Shown: in pieces, positions 1 to 5,429 of the stretch
Layout of the letters: each line of letters opens with the position of its first letter
How positions within the stretch are numbered: the first letter of the stretch is position 1
NCBI GenBank assembly: GCA_030049955.1
Contig: JASIJX010000116.1
Span: 1 to 6,457 of the forward strand
DNA: 6,457 nucleotides
Direction: 5' to 3'
From: Acidobacteriaceae bacterium
GTDB taxonomy: Bacteria; Acidobacteriota; Terriglobia; Terriglobales; Acidobacteriaceae
Program-made: the position numbers and the translations under genes
Notes under the pieces: model-generated
Databases searched by the model: none
Told to the model about the DNA's origin: nothing
What the model saw: only the letters and a program-made list of their open reading frames with translations

Positions 1-968
1 CGCTCAATGTCGATCTGCGTGCGCTTCTTCTCGCCCTGGTTGTGGTCGAAAACGCGCAGCGGAATGTTCACGCTCAGGCCGAGCGTCTGGTTGGCGTTCG
101 GGTTGTTGGTCGAAGCGTTGTATGTGTACCAGGCGCTGTAGGTCGGGTCCGTTGAGCCATTCGAGACCGCGAGCTTATGGTTCGTCTGCGACTGCTCAAG
201 GGTTTGCATCGCAGCCCGCAGATCAGGCCGGTTCGCGAGTGCCGTTTGCCGGAACTGGTCGAGCGGCTCTAACTGATCCGAGAAGTCGAACGGTCCATCC
301 ACGTCGAACTGGTCCACCGGCGTGCGGTCGTTCAGCATCGTGAGCAATTGGATCTTCGCCGTGCGCAGGTTCACTATCGCCGTCTGCAGCTCCGACTCGT
401 ACTGCACGCGTAGCAGCTCGATGCGGCTAAAGTCGATATCGGCAATGTCGCCGGCCTTGAGCCGGTCGCGGCTGATGTCGATGATGTGGTCGTAGTAGTC
501 CAGGTCCTCGCGCGCCATTTGCAGCACGTATTTGGCCTGGAGCGTGTCCACAAACGCCCCGCGCAGCGCAAACTCCATGTTGATCTTCAGGTCCTCGTGC
601 TCTGAGGCCGTGATCTGCGTGCCTTCCTGCGCGCTTTGCAAGCGCAGCTCGCGCTTGTGGTCGCGCTCGTGCAGGTAGCTCAGGCTGGGTGAAACAAAGG
701 TCCCGGCCAGCGGTTCCCACACGCCGTCATGCGGAGCGATCTGCGTGCCGTCCACTGTTGCGCCGAACTGCGGGTTGGGCCGCAGATACGCCGTGATTTC
801 CTCGGCGCGCATCTCCTCCACGTTGGCGGCGTCCGCCTTCAGCGCGGGGTTATTGGCCTCGAATCTGGCCTTCACCTGGTCCCAGGTTAGTGCCTGGCCC
901 AGTACATTGCCCGGCGCGAGCATGCACATGGCTGCCGCAGCGAGCAGGGAAATGAAAACTTTTTTCAT
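1..968 (-). CDS. TolC-family outer-membrane efflux protein, 5' part (3' end outside window)
   Basis: The reading frame starts at an ATG whose first base is 968 and stays open to the window edge, giving 322 residues. An AGAGG sequence sits about 7 nt before the ATG. Residues 1-26 form a signal peptide (MKK, then a hydrophobic stretch, cleavage near VLGQA). Mature sequence begins LTWDQVKARFEANNPALKA, the usual first helix of the outer-membrane efflux (OEP) domain. Long charged and Gln-rich helical segments follow, with a second OEP repeat opening around N246 (NRPDLRAAMQTLEQSQ). A strand-like segment at about 296-312 (LGLSVNIPLRVFDHNQG) matches the P-[IL]-x-x-x-x-N-x-G motif of CusC/CzcC-type proteins. 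Such proteins trimerise as the outer-membrane duct of RND or ABC pumps. No lipobox cysteine is visible, so it is probably not a lipoprotein. The pump and adaptor genes would be expected downstream, beyond position 1. The family call is firm; the substrate is unknown. Confidence 0.9.
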   Translation of the reverse strand, partial: MKKVFISLLAAAAMCMLAPGNVLGQALTWDQVKARFEANNPALKADAANVEEMRAEEITAYLRPNPQFGATVDGTQIAPHDGVWEPLAGTFVSPSLSYLHERDHKRELRLQSAQEGTQITASEHEDLKINMEFALRGAFVDTLQAKYVLQMAREDLDYYDHIIDISRDRLKAGDIADIDFSRIELLRVQYESELQTAIVNLRTAKIQLLTMLNDRTPVDQFDVDGPFDFSDQLEPLDQFRQTALANRPDLRAAMQTLEQSQTNHKLAVSNGSTDPTYSAWYTYNASTNNPNANQTLGLSVNIPLRVFDHNQGEKKRTQIDIE

Positions 969-1031
969 ACGAAAGCCTCTGCGCCGCACAACGGGCACGG
1001 CGAGTCGCAGGGGGGCGACCCAGATCGAACG

Positions 1032-1053
1032 GTTTGGACCGAAAGGTCGAAAC
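1032..1053. promoter_or_regulatory. 22-bp dyad upstream of the efflux gene
   Basis: GTTTGGACC and GGTCGAAAC flank a central GAAA. The arms are complementary at 8 of 9 positions. The dyad lies 63 bp before the efflux-gene start, in the 133-bp gap after the upstream membrane-protein gene. A second short dyad (GTCGC/GCGAC, 1004-1019) lies between it and the gene. No T-run follows on either strand, so an operator for a dimeric regulator is more likely than an intrinsic terminator. An mRNA leader hairpin is also possible. The dyad is seen directly; its role is inference. Confidence 0.35.
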
Positions 1054-1101
1054 AGAACGAACAAGGCGGCCCGAGAGGAAAAACCAGAGGTAGACGCGAA
1101 A

Positions 1102-1488
1102 TCAGGCCGTGGGTGGCGGGCGACTTTCGATCGGGTGAAGCGCAGGATCGCTCGTCACGGCGGCAGGAGTGCTGCGAGCAATCAGCTCAACGGCGCCCAG
1201 CGAGAGCCCGGCGAATAGCGAAACGACCAAAGCCACCGCGGCCGGAACCAGCACGTGGGGGTGCATCCAGTCGTGGACGCGCCGTATATACGTATCGACC
1301 TCGGCTGGATTGCGGGCCGCGTTCAGGTCGTCGGTCATGGAGATGGCCGGCAACAGGATCAGGATCACAAGACCCAGCGCGACCAACTGCACGCGCCTGT
1401 CAGCTCCCTCGCGCGGCGCATAACGCACCCAGGCCCACACCATCCACACGGCCAGGGCTACCCACGCGAGATTGAGCGTTATTTCCAT
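1102..1488 (-). CDS. Small membrane protein, three predicted helices, unknown function
   Basis: This 128-residue frame has hydrophobic segments at about 4-22, 34-51 and 78-102, which would make an integral inner-membrane protein. The loop between helices 2 and 3 carries ISMTDDLNAAR (49-59) and a histidine-rich stretch, VHDWMHPH (H72, H76, H78). The tail is Pro/Arg-rich and polar. It is co-oriented with the TolC-type gene 133 bp downstream, which suggests a role in the same efflux locus. The close-set histidines could bind metal, but nothing proves it. I recall similar small ISxTDDL proteins beside heavy-metal efflux genes in Acidobacteria, but only from memory. No clear ribosome binding site precedes the ATG at 1488, so the start is uncertain. 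I cannot assign a named family. Confidence 0.6.
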   Translation of the reverse strand: MEITLNLAWVALAVWMVWAWVRYAPREGADRRVQLVALGLVILILLPAISMTDDLNAARNPAEVDTYIRRVHDWMHPHVLVPAAVALVVSLFAGLSLGAVELIARSTPAAVTSDPALHPIESRPPPTA

Positions 1489-1729
1489 GAACTGAAATCG
1501 ATTCTACAACCGCCGTATAAGCTTTAGATAAACGGAATCAAAAGCTTTGCTAAAGCCTTCACAGGATTTCTCTTTGATTTGGACGCGCCGGCAGCCGTAA
1601 GGGTTCATAATCCGACGATTTCTGCCCACCTGAATATGCCGGCCGCCACATTTACATGAGGCGGCCCGCAACTCACGCGTTTTAATTTTTTTGTTATCAA
1701 GTCGGCGCATTTGATCATTTCCTTGCATT
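1489..1729. other. Divergent intergenic region, AT-richer, several dyads
   Basis: This stretch separates the minus-strand membrane protein from the plus-strand SIS gene and should hold both promoters. It contains GCTTTAG/CTAAAGC (1521-1527 and 1550-1556) around a central AAAGCTTT, a strong hairpin at 1637-1670, a T-rich run at 1680-1692, and the start of a TTTGATCA/TGATCAAA dyad. A minus-strand frame, 1710 down to 1504, would encode 68 basic residues with four cysteines (C19, C21, C40, C50) and has an AAGGA sequence 9 nt before its ATG. I give it about a 20% chance of being real and do not list it as a gene. A TTGTTA at 1691-1696 could be a plus-strand -35 box, but no convincing partner is seen at the right distance. 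Confidence 0.5.
1637..1670 (+). promoter_or_regulatory. Long stem-loop followed by a T-rich run
   Basis: TGC, a C-C mismatch, GGCCGCC/GGCGGCC (7 bp), an A-A mismatch and CAT/ATG pair in order around a TTAC loop, giving 13 base pairs with two mismatches. The T-rich run on the plus strand begins about 10 nt after the stem. That spacing is long for a classical intrinsic terminator, and no plus-strand gene precedes it. It could be a leader attenuator of the SIS gene, a small-RNA terminator, or a DNA operator. Confidence 0.35.
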
Positions 1730-1738
1730 ATGATCAAA
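1710..1738. promoter_or_regulatory. Perfect inverted repeat TTTGATCA-N13-TGATCAAA at the SIS gene start
   Basis: Eight-base arms at 1710-1717 and 1731-1738 are exactly complementary across a 13-nt spacer. Each arm contains the palindrome TGATCA, and the two hexamers are offset by 19 bp, close to two helical turns. The repeat covers the first possible ATG (1730) of the SIS gene, and TATGAT at 1729-1734 resembles a -10 box. If that box is used, transcription would begin near 1741 and translation would start at the ATG at 1745. Position and symmetry suggest an operator, possibly for a sugar-phosphate-sensing repressor, but this is inference. Confidence 0.4.
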
Positions 1739-2872
1739 CCTGCGATGACCGAATTTCCGCACGCCATGCTCCGCGAAATCTACGAGCAGCCCGAGGCGCT
1801 TACGCGCACGTTGGCCCTTTACCTCGAAAACAGCGCTCTTCGTCCAGAAATCGCAGCCCGGCTCGCCGCCTGGCCCAATTCGGCTGGAGAAATCCTGATC
1901 GCCGCCTCTGGCTCCAGCCGTCATAGCGGTCTTTATGGCGAAATCCTGCTCGAAGACCTCTGCGGTCTGGCCGTGGACGTGGAATATGCCAGCGAATACA
2001 GTTTCCGCGGCGGTCCAAATCATATCGGCCTGCGACATCCCAGCGTTCTCGTTCTCTCGCAATCCGGCGAAACCTCAGACACCCTGGCTGCGCTTGAAGA
2101 AGCGCGCCGCCAGGGCCTCCGCACGCTCGCCATCACCAACGTTGCCTCGTCCACCATGGCTACCGAGGCGGACGTTTCGCTGCCCCTGGCAGCAGGCCCT
2201 GAAAAAGCCATTCCCGCCACCAAAAGCTTTACCTGCCAGCTCGCCGTGCTTTACGTGCTCGCTCTCTACGAAGGCGCCCGCCTCAAGCGCATGGACGCGC
2301 CGGCCCGCGCTGCGAATATCGCCGAGCTGTGCGCGTTGCCCGATCGCCTCGGTATTTGGCTGGACCGCTGGCGCGTCCAGGCCGAAGCTCTTGCCCACAG
2401 TTGCCGGACGGCGGCAACCTTCCTCTATCTCGGCCGCGGCATCCACTACGCCATCGCCCGCGAGGGCGCGCTCAAGCTCAAGGAAAGCTCCTACGTCCAT
2501 GCCGAGGGCTACCCCGTCGGCGAGCTCAAGCACGGCCCGAATGCCCTGGTCAGCGACCGCGTTCCGCTGGTGGTGCTGGCCACCGTCGATCGCGCGTTGC
2601 CAGCGTCCGTAATGCGCTACGAGAAAACTCTGCAACTGCTCCGCGACATGCGCCAGCAGGGAGCCCGCGTGATTGCTCTCGCGAACGAGGACGACATGGT
2701 CGTCCCTGCGCTCGCCGCCGACTGCATTCCCATCCCCGCGGCCAGCGAATACCTGCTTCCCATTCTGGAGGTCGTGCCGCTGCAGCTCTTTGCCTACTTC
2801 ATGGCGCTTGAGCATGGTATCGACGTCGACCGGCCGCGCAATCTCTCCAAGGCGGTCGTCGAAAAAGCATGA
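1730..2872 (+). CDS. SIS-domain aminosugar-phosphate isomerase/deaminase (GlmS C-terminal-half homologue)
   Basis: The 380-residue protein matches the isomerase half of glucosamine-6-phosphate synthase and lacks the N-terminal glutaminase domain. It opens with the GlmS-like LREIYEQPEAL (14-24). The first SIS domain spans about 40-175, with the phosphate-binding SQSGETSDT at 110-118. The second spans about 215-360. Equivalents of the E. coli GlmS catalytic residues are present: E252 in EGALKLKESSY (Glu488), H268 in GELKHGP (His504) and K374 in RPRNLSKAV (Lys603). The GPEKAIPATKSFT segment (156-168) instead resembles SIS-type aminosugar-phosphate deaminases. The likely reaction is glucosamine-6-phosphate to fructose-6-phosphate plus ammonia, in the cytoplasm; a related sugar phosphate is possible. 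No Shine-Dalgarno precedes ATG 1730 or ATG 1745. I give the longer form, but the dyad over 1730 makes 1745 credible. The fold is certain; the substrate is not. Confidence 0.9.
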   Translation: MIKPAMTEFPHAMLREIYEQPEALTRTLALYLENSALRPEIAARLAAWPNSAGEILIAASGSSRHSGLYGEILLEDLCGLAVDVEYASEYSFRGGPNHIGLRHPSVLVLSQSGETSDTLAALEEARRQGLRTLAITNVASSTMATEADVSLPLAAGPEKAIPATKSFTCQLAVLYVLALYEGARLKRMDAPARAANIAELCALPDRLGIWLDRWRVQAEALAHSCRTAATFLYLGRGIHYAIAREGALKLKESSYVHAEGYPVGELKHGPNALVSDRVPLVVLATVDRALPASVMRYEKTLQLLRDMRQQGARVIALANEDDMVVPALAADCIPIPAASEYLLPILEVVPLQLFAYFMALEHGIDVDRPRNLSKAVVEKA

Positions 2873-2902
2873 AAGCACGAGCGGTGAACCCTGCCAGTCC
2901 GG

Positions 2903-2930
2903 CGCTCGACGGCGTTCGCGCCGCTCAGCG
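2903..2930 (+). terminator. Possible terminator after the SIS gene
   Basis: CGGCG-TTCG-CGCCG (2910-2923) forms a 5-bp stem with a TTCG loop. It is extended, across a mismatched 3x3 internal loop, by CGCT/AGCG at the outside. TATCTTGTT follows, which is U-rich but not a clean U-tract. It lies 30 bp after the SIS stop codon and before the next gene. If it works, the SIS gene and the phosphorelay genes are separate transcription units. Confidence 0.4.
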
Positions 2931-2952
2931 TATCTTGTTAAAAAGTAATTGT

Positions 2953-2983
2953 TTGCTTTCTTCAGAGATTTGCCGCGTAGACT
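2953..2983 (+). promoter_or_regulatory. Weak candidate promoter for the receiver-HPt gene
   Basis: TTGCTT at 2953-2958 and TAGACT at 2978-2983 are separated by 19 bp in the AT-richer gap between the SIS gene and the next ATG. Both boxes match the sigma-70 consensus only partly, and the spacer is long. Transcription would start only a few bases before the ATG at 2994, which fits the weak ribosome binding site there. Confidence 0.25.
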
Positions 2984-2993
2984 AGCTAGAGCC

Positions 2994-3758
2994 ATGCTTG
3001 ATATCAGGCCGCAAAACGAGCTTCCCACCGTTCTCCTGATCGACGACGATCTGATCAGCCGCGAGGTGTCGGCAACGCTCCTAACCCTGATGGGCTACAC
3101 CGTGCATTCGGCGGAAAATGGCGCGGCATCGCTGAAAATGATCGAAGCCGGCGACTTCCGCCCCGGCATCATTTTGCTGGATGCGCAGATGCCGGGCCTG
3201 AGCGGTATCGAGCTGGTTCGCGAACTGCGGGCGGCGGCGCACTCGGCATCCATTTACATCCTCAGCGGCGCTCAGCCCTCGGCAGAGCTGTCTGCCGTCG
3301 TTGACGGCGTGCTCCTCAAGCCTTTTGACATTACGGCGCTCTGCGGGCTGCTTGAAAATGACGGTCCAGGCCGCGTCCACGCCGGCCGGTCCCATCTCGA
3401 CTCCGGCAATCCGGTCGTCAGCCCCCAGACTCTTGGTCAGTTTCGGGAACTCATGCCAAGAGAGGCTGTCCGGGAGATTTATGAGACCATGGTCGCCGAC
3501 CTCAGCCGGCGCATCGAAGCCCTAGGGGCGGCAATCGACCGCCATGATGTGGCGGAGATTCGCCGCATCGGCCACGCCATCAAGGGGGGGTGCGGCATGG
3601 CCGGGGCGGTGCAGGCGGCTCGGCTCGGAGCCTTGCTCGAAAACCTCTCTTCTGTGCCTGAGGATGATTCTTTTGATGACAGCCGTGCGCTCCTTGAGGA
3701 TTTGCGCGCCGCGGCGAGGGCGCTTGAGCATATGCTGGAAGATGAGCTCAAGCGTTAA
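2994..3758 (+). CDS. Receiver-HPt phosphorelay protein
   Basis: The 254-residue protein has an N-terminal receiver domain (about 12-122) and a C-terminal histidine phosphotransfer domain (about 145-252). The receiver has the acidic pair in LLIDDD (D17-D19), the phospho-acceptor D63 in LLDAQMPG, S91 in the Thr/Ser switch position and K109 in LLKPF. The HPt domain carries H194 in GHAIKGGCGMAG, matching the HxxKG phospho-histidine motif, in a four-helix-bundle pattern. This resembles the C-terminal portion of a hybrid kinase such as BarA or ArcB, but there is no HAMP, dimerisation or ATPase domain. It probably accepts phosphate from a separate kinase and passes it via H194 to the response regulator 31 bp downstream. 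The ATG at 2994 fits the domain start better than a TTG at 2949, which would add 15 residues over the likely promoter. No strong ribosome binding site is seen. Confidence 0.88.
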   Translation: MLDIRPQNELPTVLLIDDDLISREVSATLLTLMGYTVHSAENGAASLKMIEAGDFRPGIILLDAQMPGLSGIELVRELRAAAHSASIYILSGAQPSAELSAVVDGVLLKPFDITALCGLLENDGPGRVHAGRSHLDSGNPVVSPQTLGQFRELMPREAVREIYETMVADLSRRIEALGAAIDRHDVAEIRRIGHAIKGGCGMAGAVQAARLGALLENLSSVPEDDSFDDSRALLEDLRAAARALEHMLEDELKR

Positions 3759-3789
3759 AATTCCGCATTTTTGGAGGGTAGCGGGTTCA

Positions 3790-4455
3790 ATGGATCGTTC
3801 AGTTCGCATCCTGGTGGCGGATGACCACCCCGTAGTGCGCATCGGTGTTCGCAACATGCTTGCCCAGGCCGAGGGCTTTCAAGTTGTAGGCGAGGCCGGC
3901 GACGGCGACGAAGCCATCACCCAGACGCTCGAACTTCAACCCGACATTCTCCTCCTCGATGTCTCCATGCCGCGCCTGCCCGGTCTCGAGGCCATGCGCG
4001 CCATCATGAACGGTCCATCGACGGCCAAGATTCTCCTGCTGACCTCGACCATCACCACGCAGCAGATCATTGAGGCGCTGCAGATCGGCGCCCGCGGCAT
4101 CGTGCTCAAGGACGCCCTGTCCGACCATCTGCAGACAGCCATCCGCACCGTCGTCGCCGGCGATTACTGGATCGGCGGCAAGCGCGTGGTTAACCTGGTC
4201 TCCGCTCTGCATGAGCTCATGCAGCAGGCCTCCGTGCCGCAGCGCAAGACCTATGGCCTCACGCCGCGCGAGCTAGAAGTGGTGGGCTGCATCGTGGAAG
4301 GCTGCTCGAACCGCGACATCGCCAAGCAGTTCGCGCTGAGCGAAGAGACGGTCAAGCGCCATCTGTCGAACATCTTCGACAAGACCGGCGTTTCCACGCG
4401 GCTTGAGCTGGCGTTGTTCGCCATCGCGCACCACCTCGTCGCCGCTCAGCAGTAG
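3790..4455 (+). CDS. NarL/FixJ-family response regulator (receiver plus LuxR-type HTH)
   Basis: The 221-residue protein begins with a receiver domain (about 5-120) containing ILVADDHP (D11, D12), phospho-acceptor D57 in LLLDVSMPRLPG, T85 and K107 in VLKDA. A linker of about 30 residues leads to a LuxR-type helix-turn-helix (about 155-217), with LTPRELEVVGCIVEG and the recognition region SEETVKRHLSNIFDKTGV. It should be a cytoplasmic transcription factor activated by phosphorylation of D57. A GGAGGG at 3772-3777 lies about 12 nt before the ATG at 3790. The frame is open further upstream, but that part overlaps the preceding gene and lacks domain sequence. The receiver-HPt protein encoded 31 bp upstream is the obvious phosphodonor; no sensor kinase is in view. 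The target genes cannot be told from the sequence. Confidence 0.93.
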   Translation: MDRSVRILVADDHPVVRIGVRNMLAQAEGFQVVGEAGDGDEAITQTLELQPDILLLDVSMPRLPGLEAMRAIMNGPSTAKILLLTSTITTQQIIEALQIGARGIVLKDALSDHLQTAIRTVVAGDYWIGGKRVVNLVSALHELMQQASVPQRKTYGLTPRELEVVGCIVEGCSNRDIAKQFALSEETVKRHLSNIFDKTGVSTRLELALFAIAHHLVAAQQ

Positions 4456-4494
4456 CGCGAGTAATCACGCAACGCTCGCCAGCGCAACCGGCCT

Positions 4495-4550
4495 ACATGG
4501 ATGGCGGTGATACGACAACAGCCCAAGTGCGGCGTCGCCATTTTGCATGT
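4495..4550. terminator. Stem-loop between convergent genes
   Basis: ACATG and ATGGCG (4495-4506) pair with CGCCAT and CATGT (4536-4550) across an asymmetric 1x4 bulge, making 11 base pairs around a 29-nt loop. It fills the gap between the response-regulator stop and the stop codon of the opposing gene. A smaller GCGAG/CTCGC hairpin lies at 4457-4479. No T-run follows on either strand, so any terminator role for both genes is only suggested by position. Confidence 0.3.
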
Positions 4551-5080
4551 CAGAACGAGAAACCGAACTGAGTCGCAAACGTGACTGGATTCGTGGCCGG
4601 TTGGCCGGTGGGCCTGCTGAACTTCACAGGAACGTCGACCTCAGCGTAGACGGACTTGAAGACCCCAATAGGTTGGTGAAGTTTCCACCCCTTGTTTACC
4701 AGTGGAATAAATCCGGCTCGCGACGCATTGATGTCGAATACCGCGCGCAAGCCGACTGTGAATCCGTGGTTTAGCTTGTACAGGACGCCGGGATCGACAG
4801 TCAGCGTGGTTCCACGGGGGCTTTGGCTTACAGTGGGGATGAATTCGAAATCTACAAACATTCGACCCTGTCCCTGCACACTAATTCCAATGGGCATTCC
4901 GAATGAATAGCTATCGAACACAGTTGTTGTTTGGCCGCCCTGGTGAGTGACCCACGGAACTAGAAAACCCAGGTGCCCGCCCACCGTAGTTTGTGCGCGC
5001 ACAGACTGACTTGGCACGACCAACAAGACCACAGCCATTACGAGAAGACGCCTTGATCTCCTCGCTGGATCGCTCATCAT
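4550..5080 (-). CDS. Small secreted protein, probable outer-membrane beta-barrel
   Basis: The 176-residue frame starts at an ATG at 5080 (MMSDPARRSRR), preceded by GAGGA about 5 nt upstream. Residues 7-29 form a basic then hydrophobic signal peptide ending VRA before Q30, a standard signal-peptidase I site. The mature part of about 147 residues is rich in alternating polar/hydrophobic strands (MFVDFEFIPTV, TLTVDPGVLYKL, FTVGLRAVFDI, VYAEVDVPVKF, TFATQFGFSF). It ends in phenylalanine, the usual C-terminal signal for outer-membrane insertion. This pattern suggests a small barrel of roughly eight strands, though I cannot name a family. It is convergent with the response regulator and divergent from the PLP enzyme, so it is probably transcribed alone. 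The frame stays open upstream to 5437, but that part has no signal-like or domain-like content. Confidence 0.75.
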   Translation of the reverse strand: MMSDPARRSRRLLVMAVVLLVVPSQSVRAQTTVGGHLGFLVPWVTHQGGQTTTVFDSYSFGMPIGISVQGQGRMFVDFEFIPTVSQSPRGTTLTVDPGVLYKLNHGFTVGLRAVFDINASRAGFIPLVNKGWKLHQPIGVFKSVYAEVDVPVKFSRPTGQPATNPVTFATQFGFSF

Positions 5081-5429
5081 CTTGTCCTCACAATTGCGAG
5101 TTTGTCTCCTCGGCAAGGCAATTACCGCCGCAGAATTTTTCCAGGACGTGCGCTGACAGGTCTTATAGAAACGACGGAGAAAAAAGGCGAGATCCCGTGC
5201 CGTGAAAAGTCTGCATTTTGTTTGCAGCTTCGTTACAAAGTCAATTGTCGCGCGGGATTTGCGTGCGTCTACTGTCGGTTGTGACAGGCGAAAAGAAGGC
5301 CCGCCGGAGCCGGGGCTGAGAGGTTCGGGTGTATTGTCATCTTGAGCCAGCTCCCGTTGAGTTAAATCACGCCCATTCCGCCCGCTCTGCCGCGATATCC
5401 TGAATACTAGGAGCTCACTCAAGATCCCA
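5081..5429. other. 349-bp divergent intergenic region
   Basis: This gap must hold the promoters of the beta-barrel gene (leftward) and the PLP enzyme (rightward). On the minus strand, TATAAG (complement of 5162-5167) may be a -10 box for the beta-barrel gene, without a clear -35. An AAG-t-CTGCA/TGCAG-CTT hairpin with a 7-nt loop sits at 5207-5230. The last 90 nt before the PLP gene contain the long-range pairing listed separately. I found no convincing coding frame, tRNA or known riboswitch core. Confidence 0.5.
5341..5423 (+). promoter_or_regulatory. Possible structured mRNA leader of the PLP enzyme gene
   Basis: CTTGAG (5341-5346) pairs with CTCAAG (5418-5423), and AGCTCC (5349-5354) with GGAGCT (5410-5415), separated by a symmetric 2x2 internal loop. 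The 12-bp helix encloses 55 nt and ends six bases before the ATG. It contains the only Shine-Dalgarno-like AGGAG (5409-5413). A second TTGAG at 5357-5361 could compete for the same CTCAA, giving two exclusive folds. No known SAM, SAH or TPP riboswitch core is recognisable. A translational control element is inferred from the layout only. Confidence 0.35.

Noticed and set aside
745..1475. Several plus-strand frames across the efflux and membrane-protein genes
   Set aside because: They lie opposite the minus-strand genes or cross the gap between them, and show no recognisable protein features.
1489..1744. glmS ribozyme upstream of the GlmS-like gene
   Set aside because: I could not find the conserved ribozyme core. 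The gene is also a SIS-only homologue rather than full glmS.
2949..2993. TTG start adding 15 residues to the receiver-HPt protein
   Set aside because: The extension lies on the likely promoter and adds nothing before the receiver domain. The ATG at 2994 is the simpler start.
2075..3028. Open minus-strand frame of 317 codons
   Set aside because: Antisense to the SIS gene, which has conserved active-site residues in the plus frame.
3544..3789. 82-codon N-terminal extension of the response regulator
   Set aside because: It overlaps the HPt domain in another frame. The ATG at 3790 has a GGAGGG upstream and matches the receiver-domain start exactly.
5299..5355. TPP riboswitch, suggested by GGCTGAGAGG
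   Set aside because: The second conserved half (CCTGAT...GCGNAGGGA) is absent, and the downstream gene is not in thiamine metabolism.
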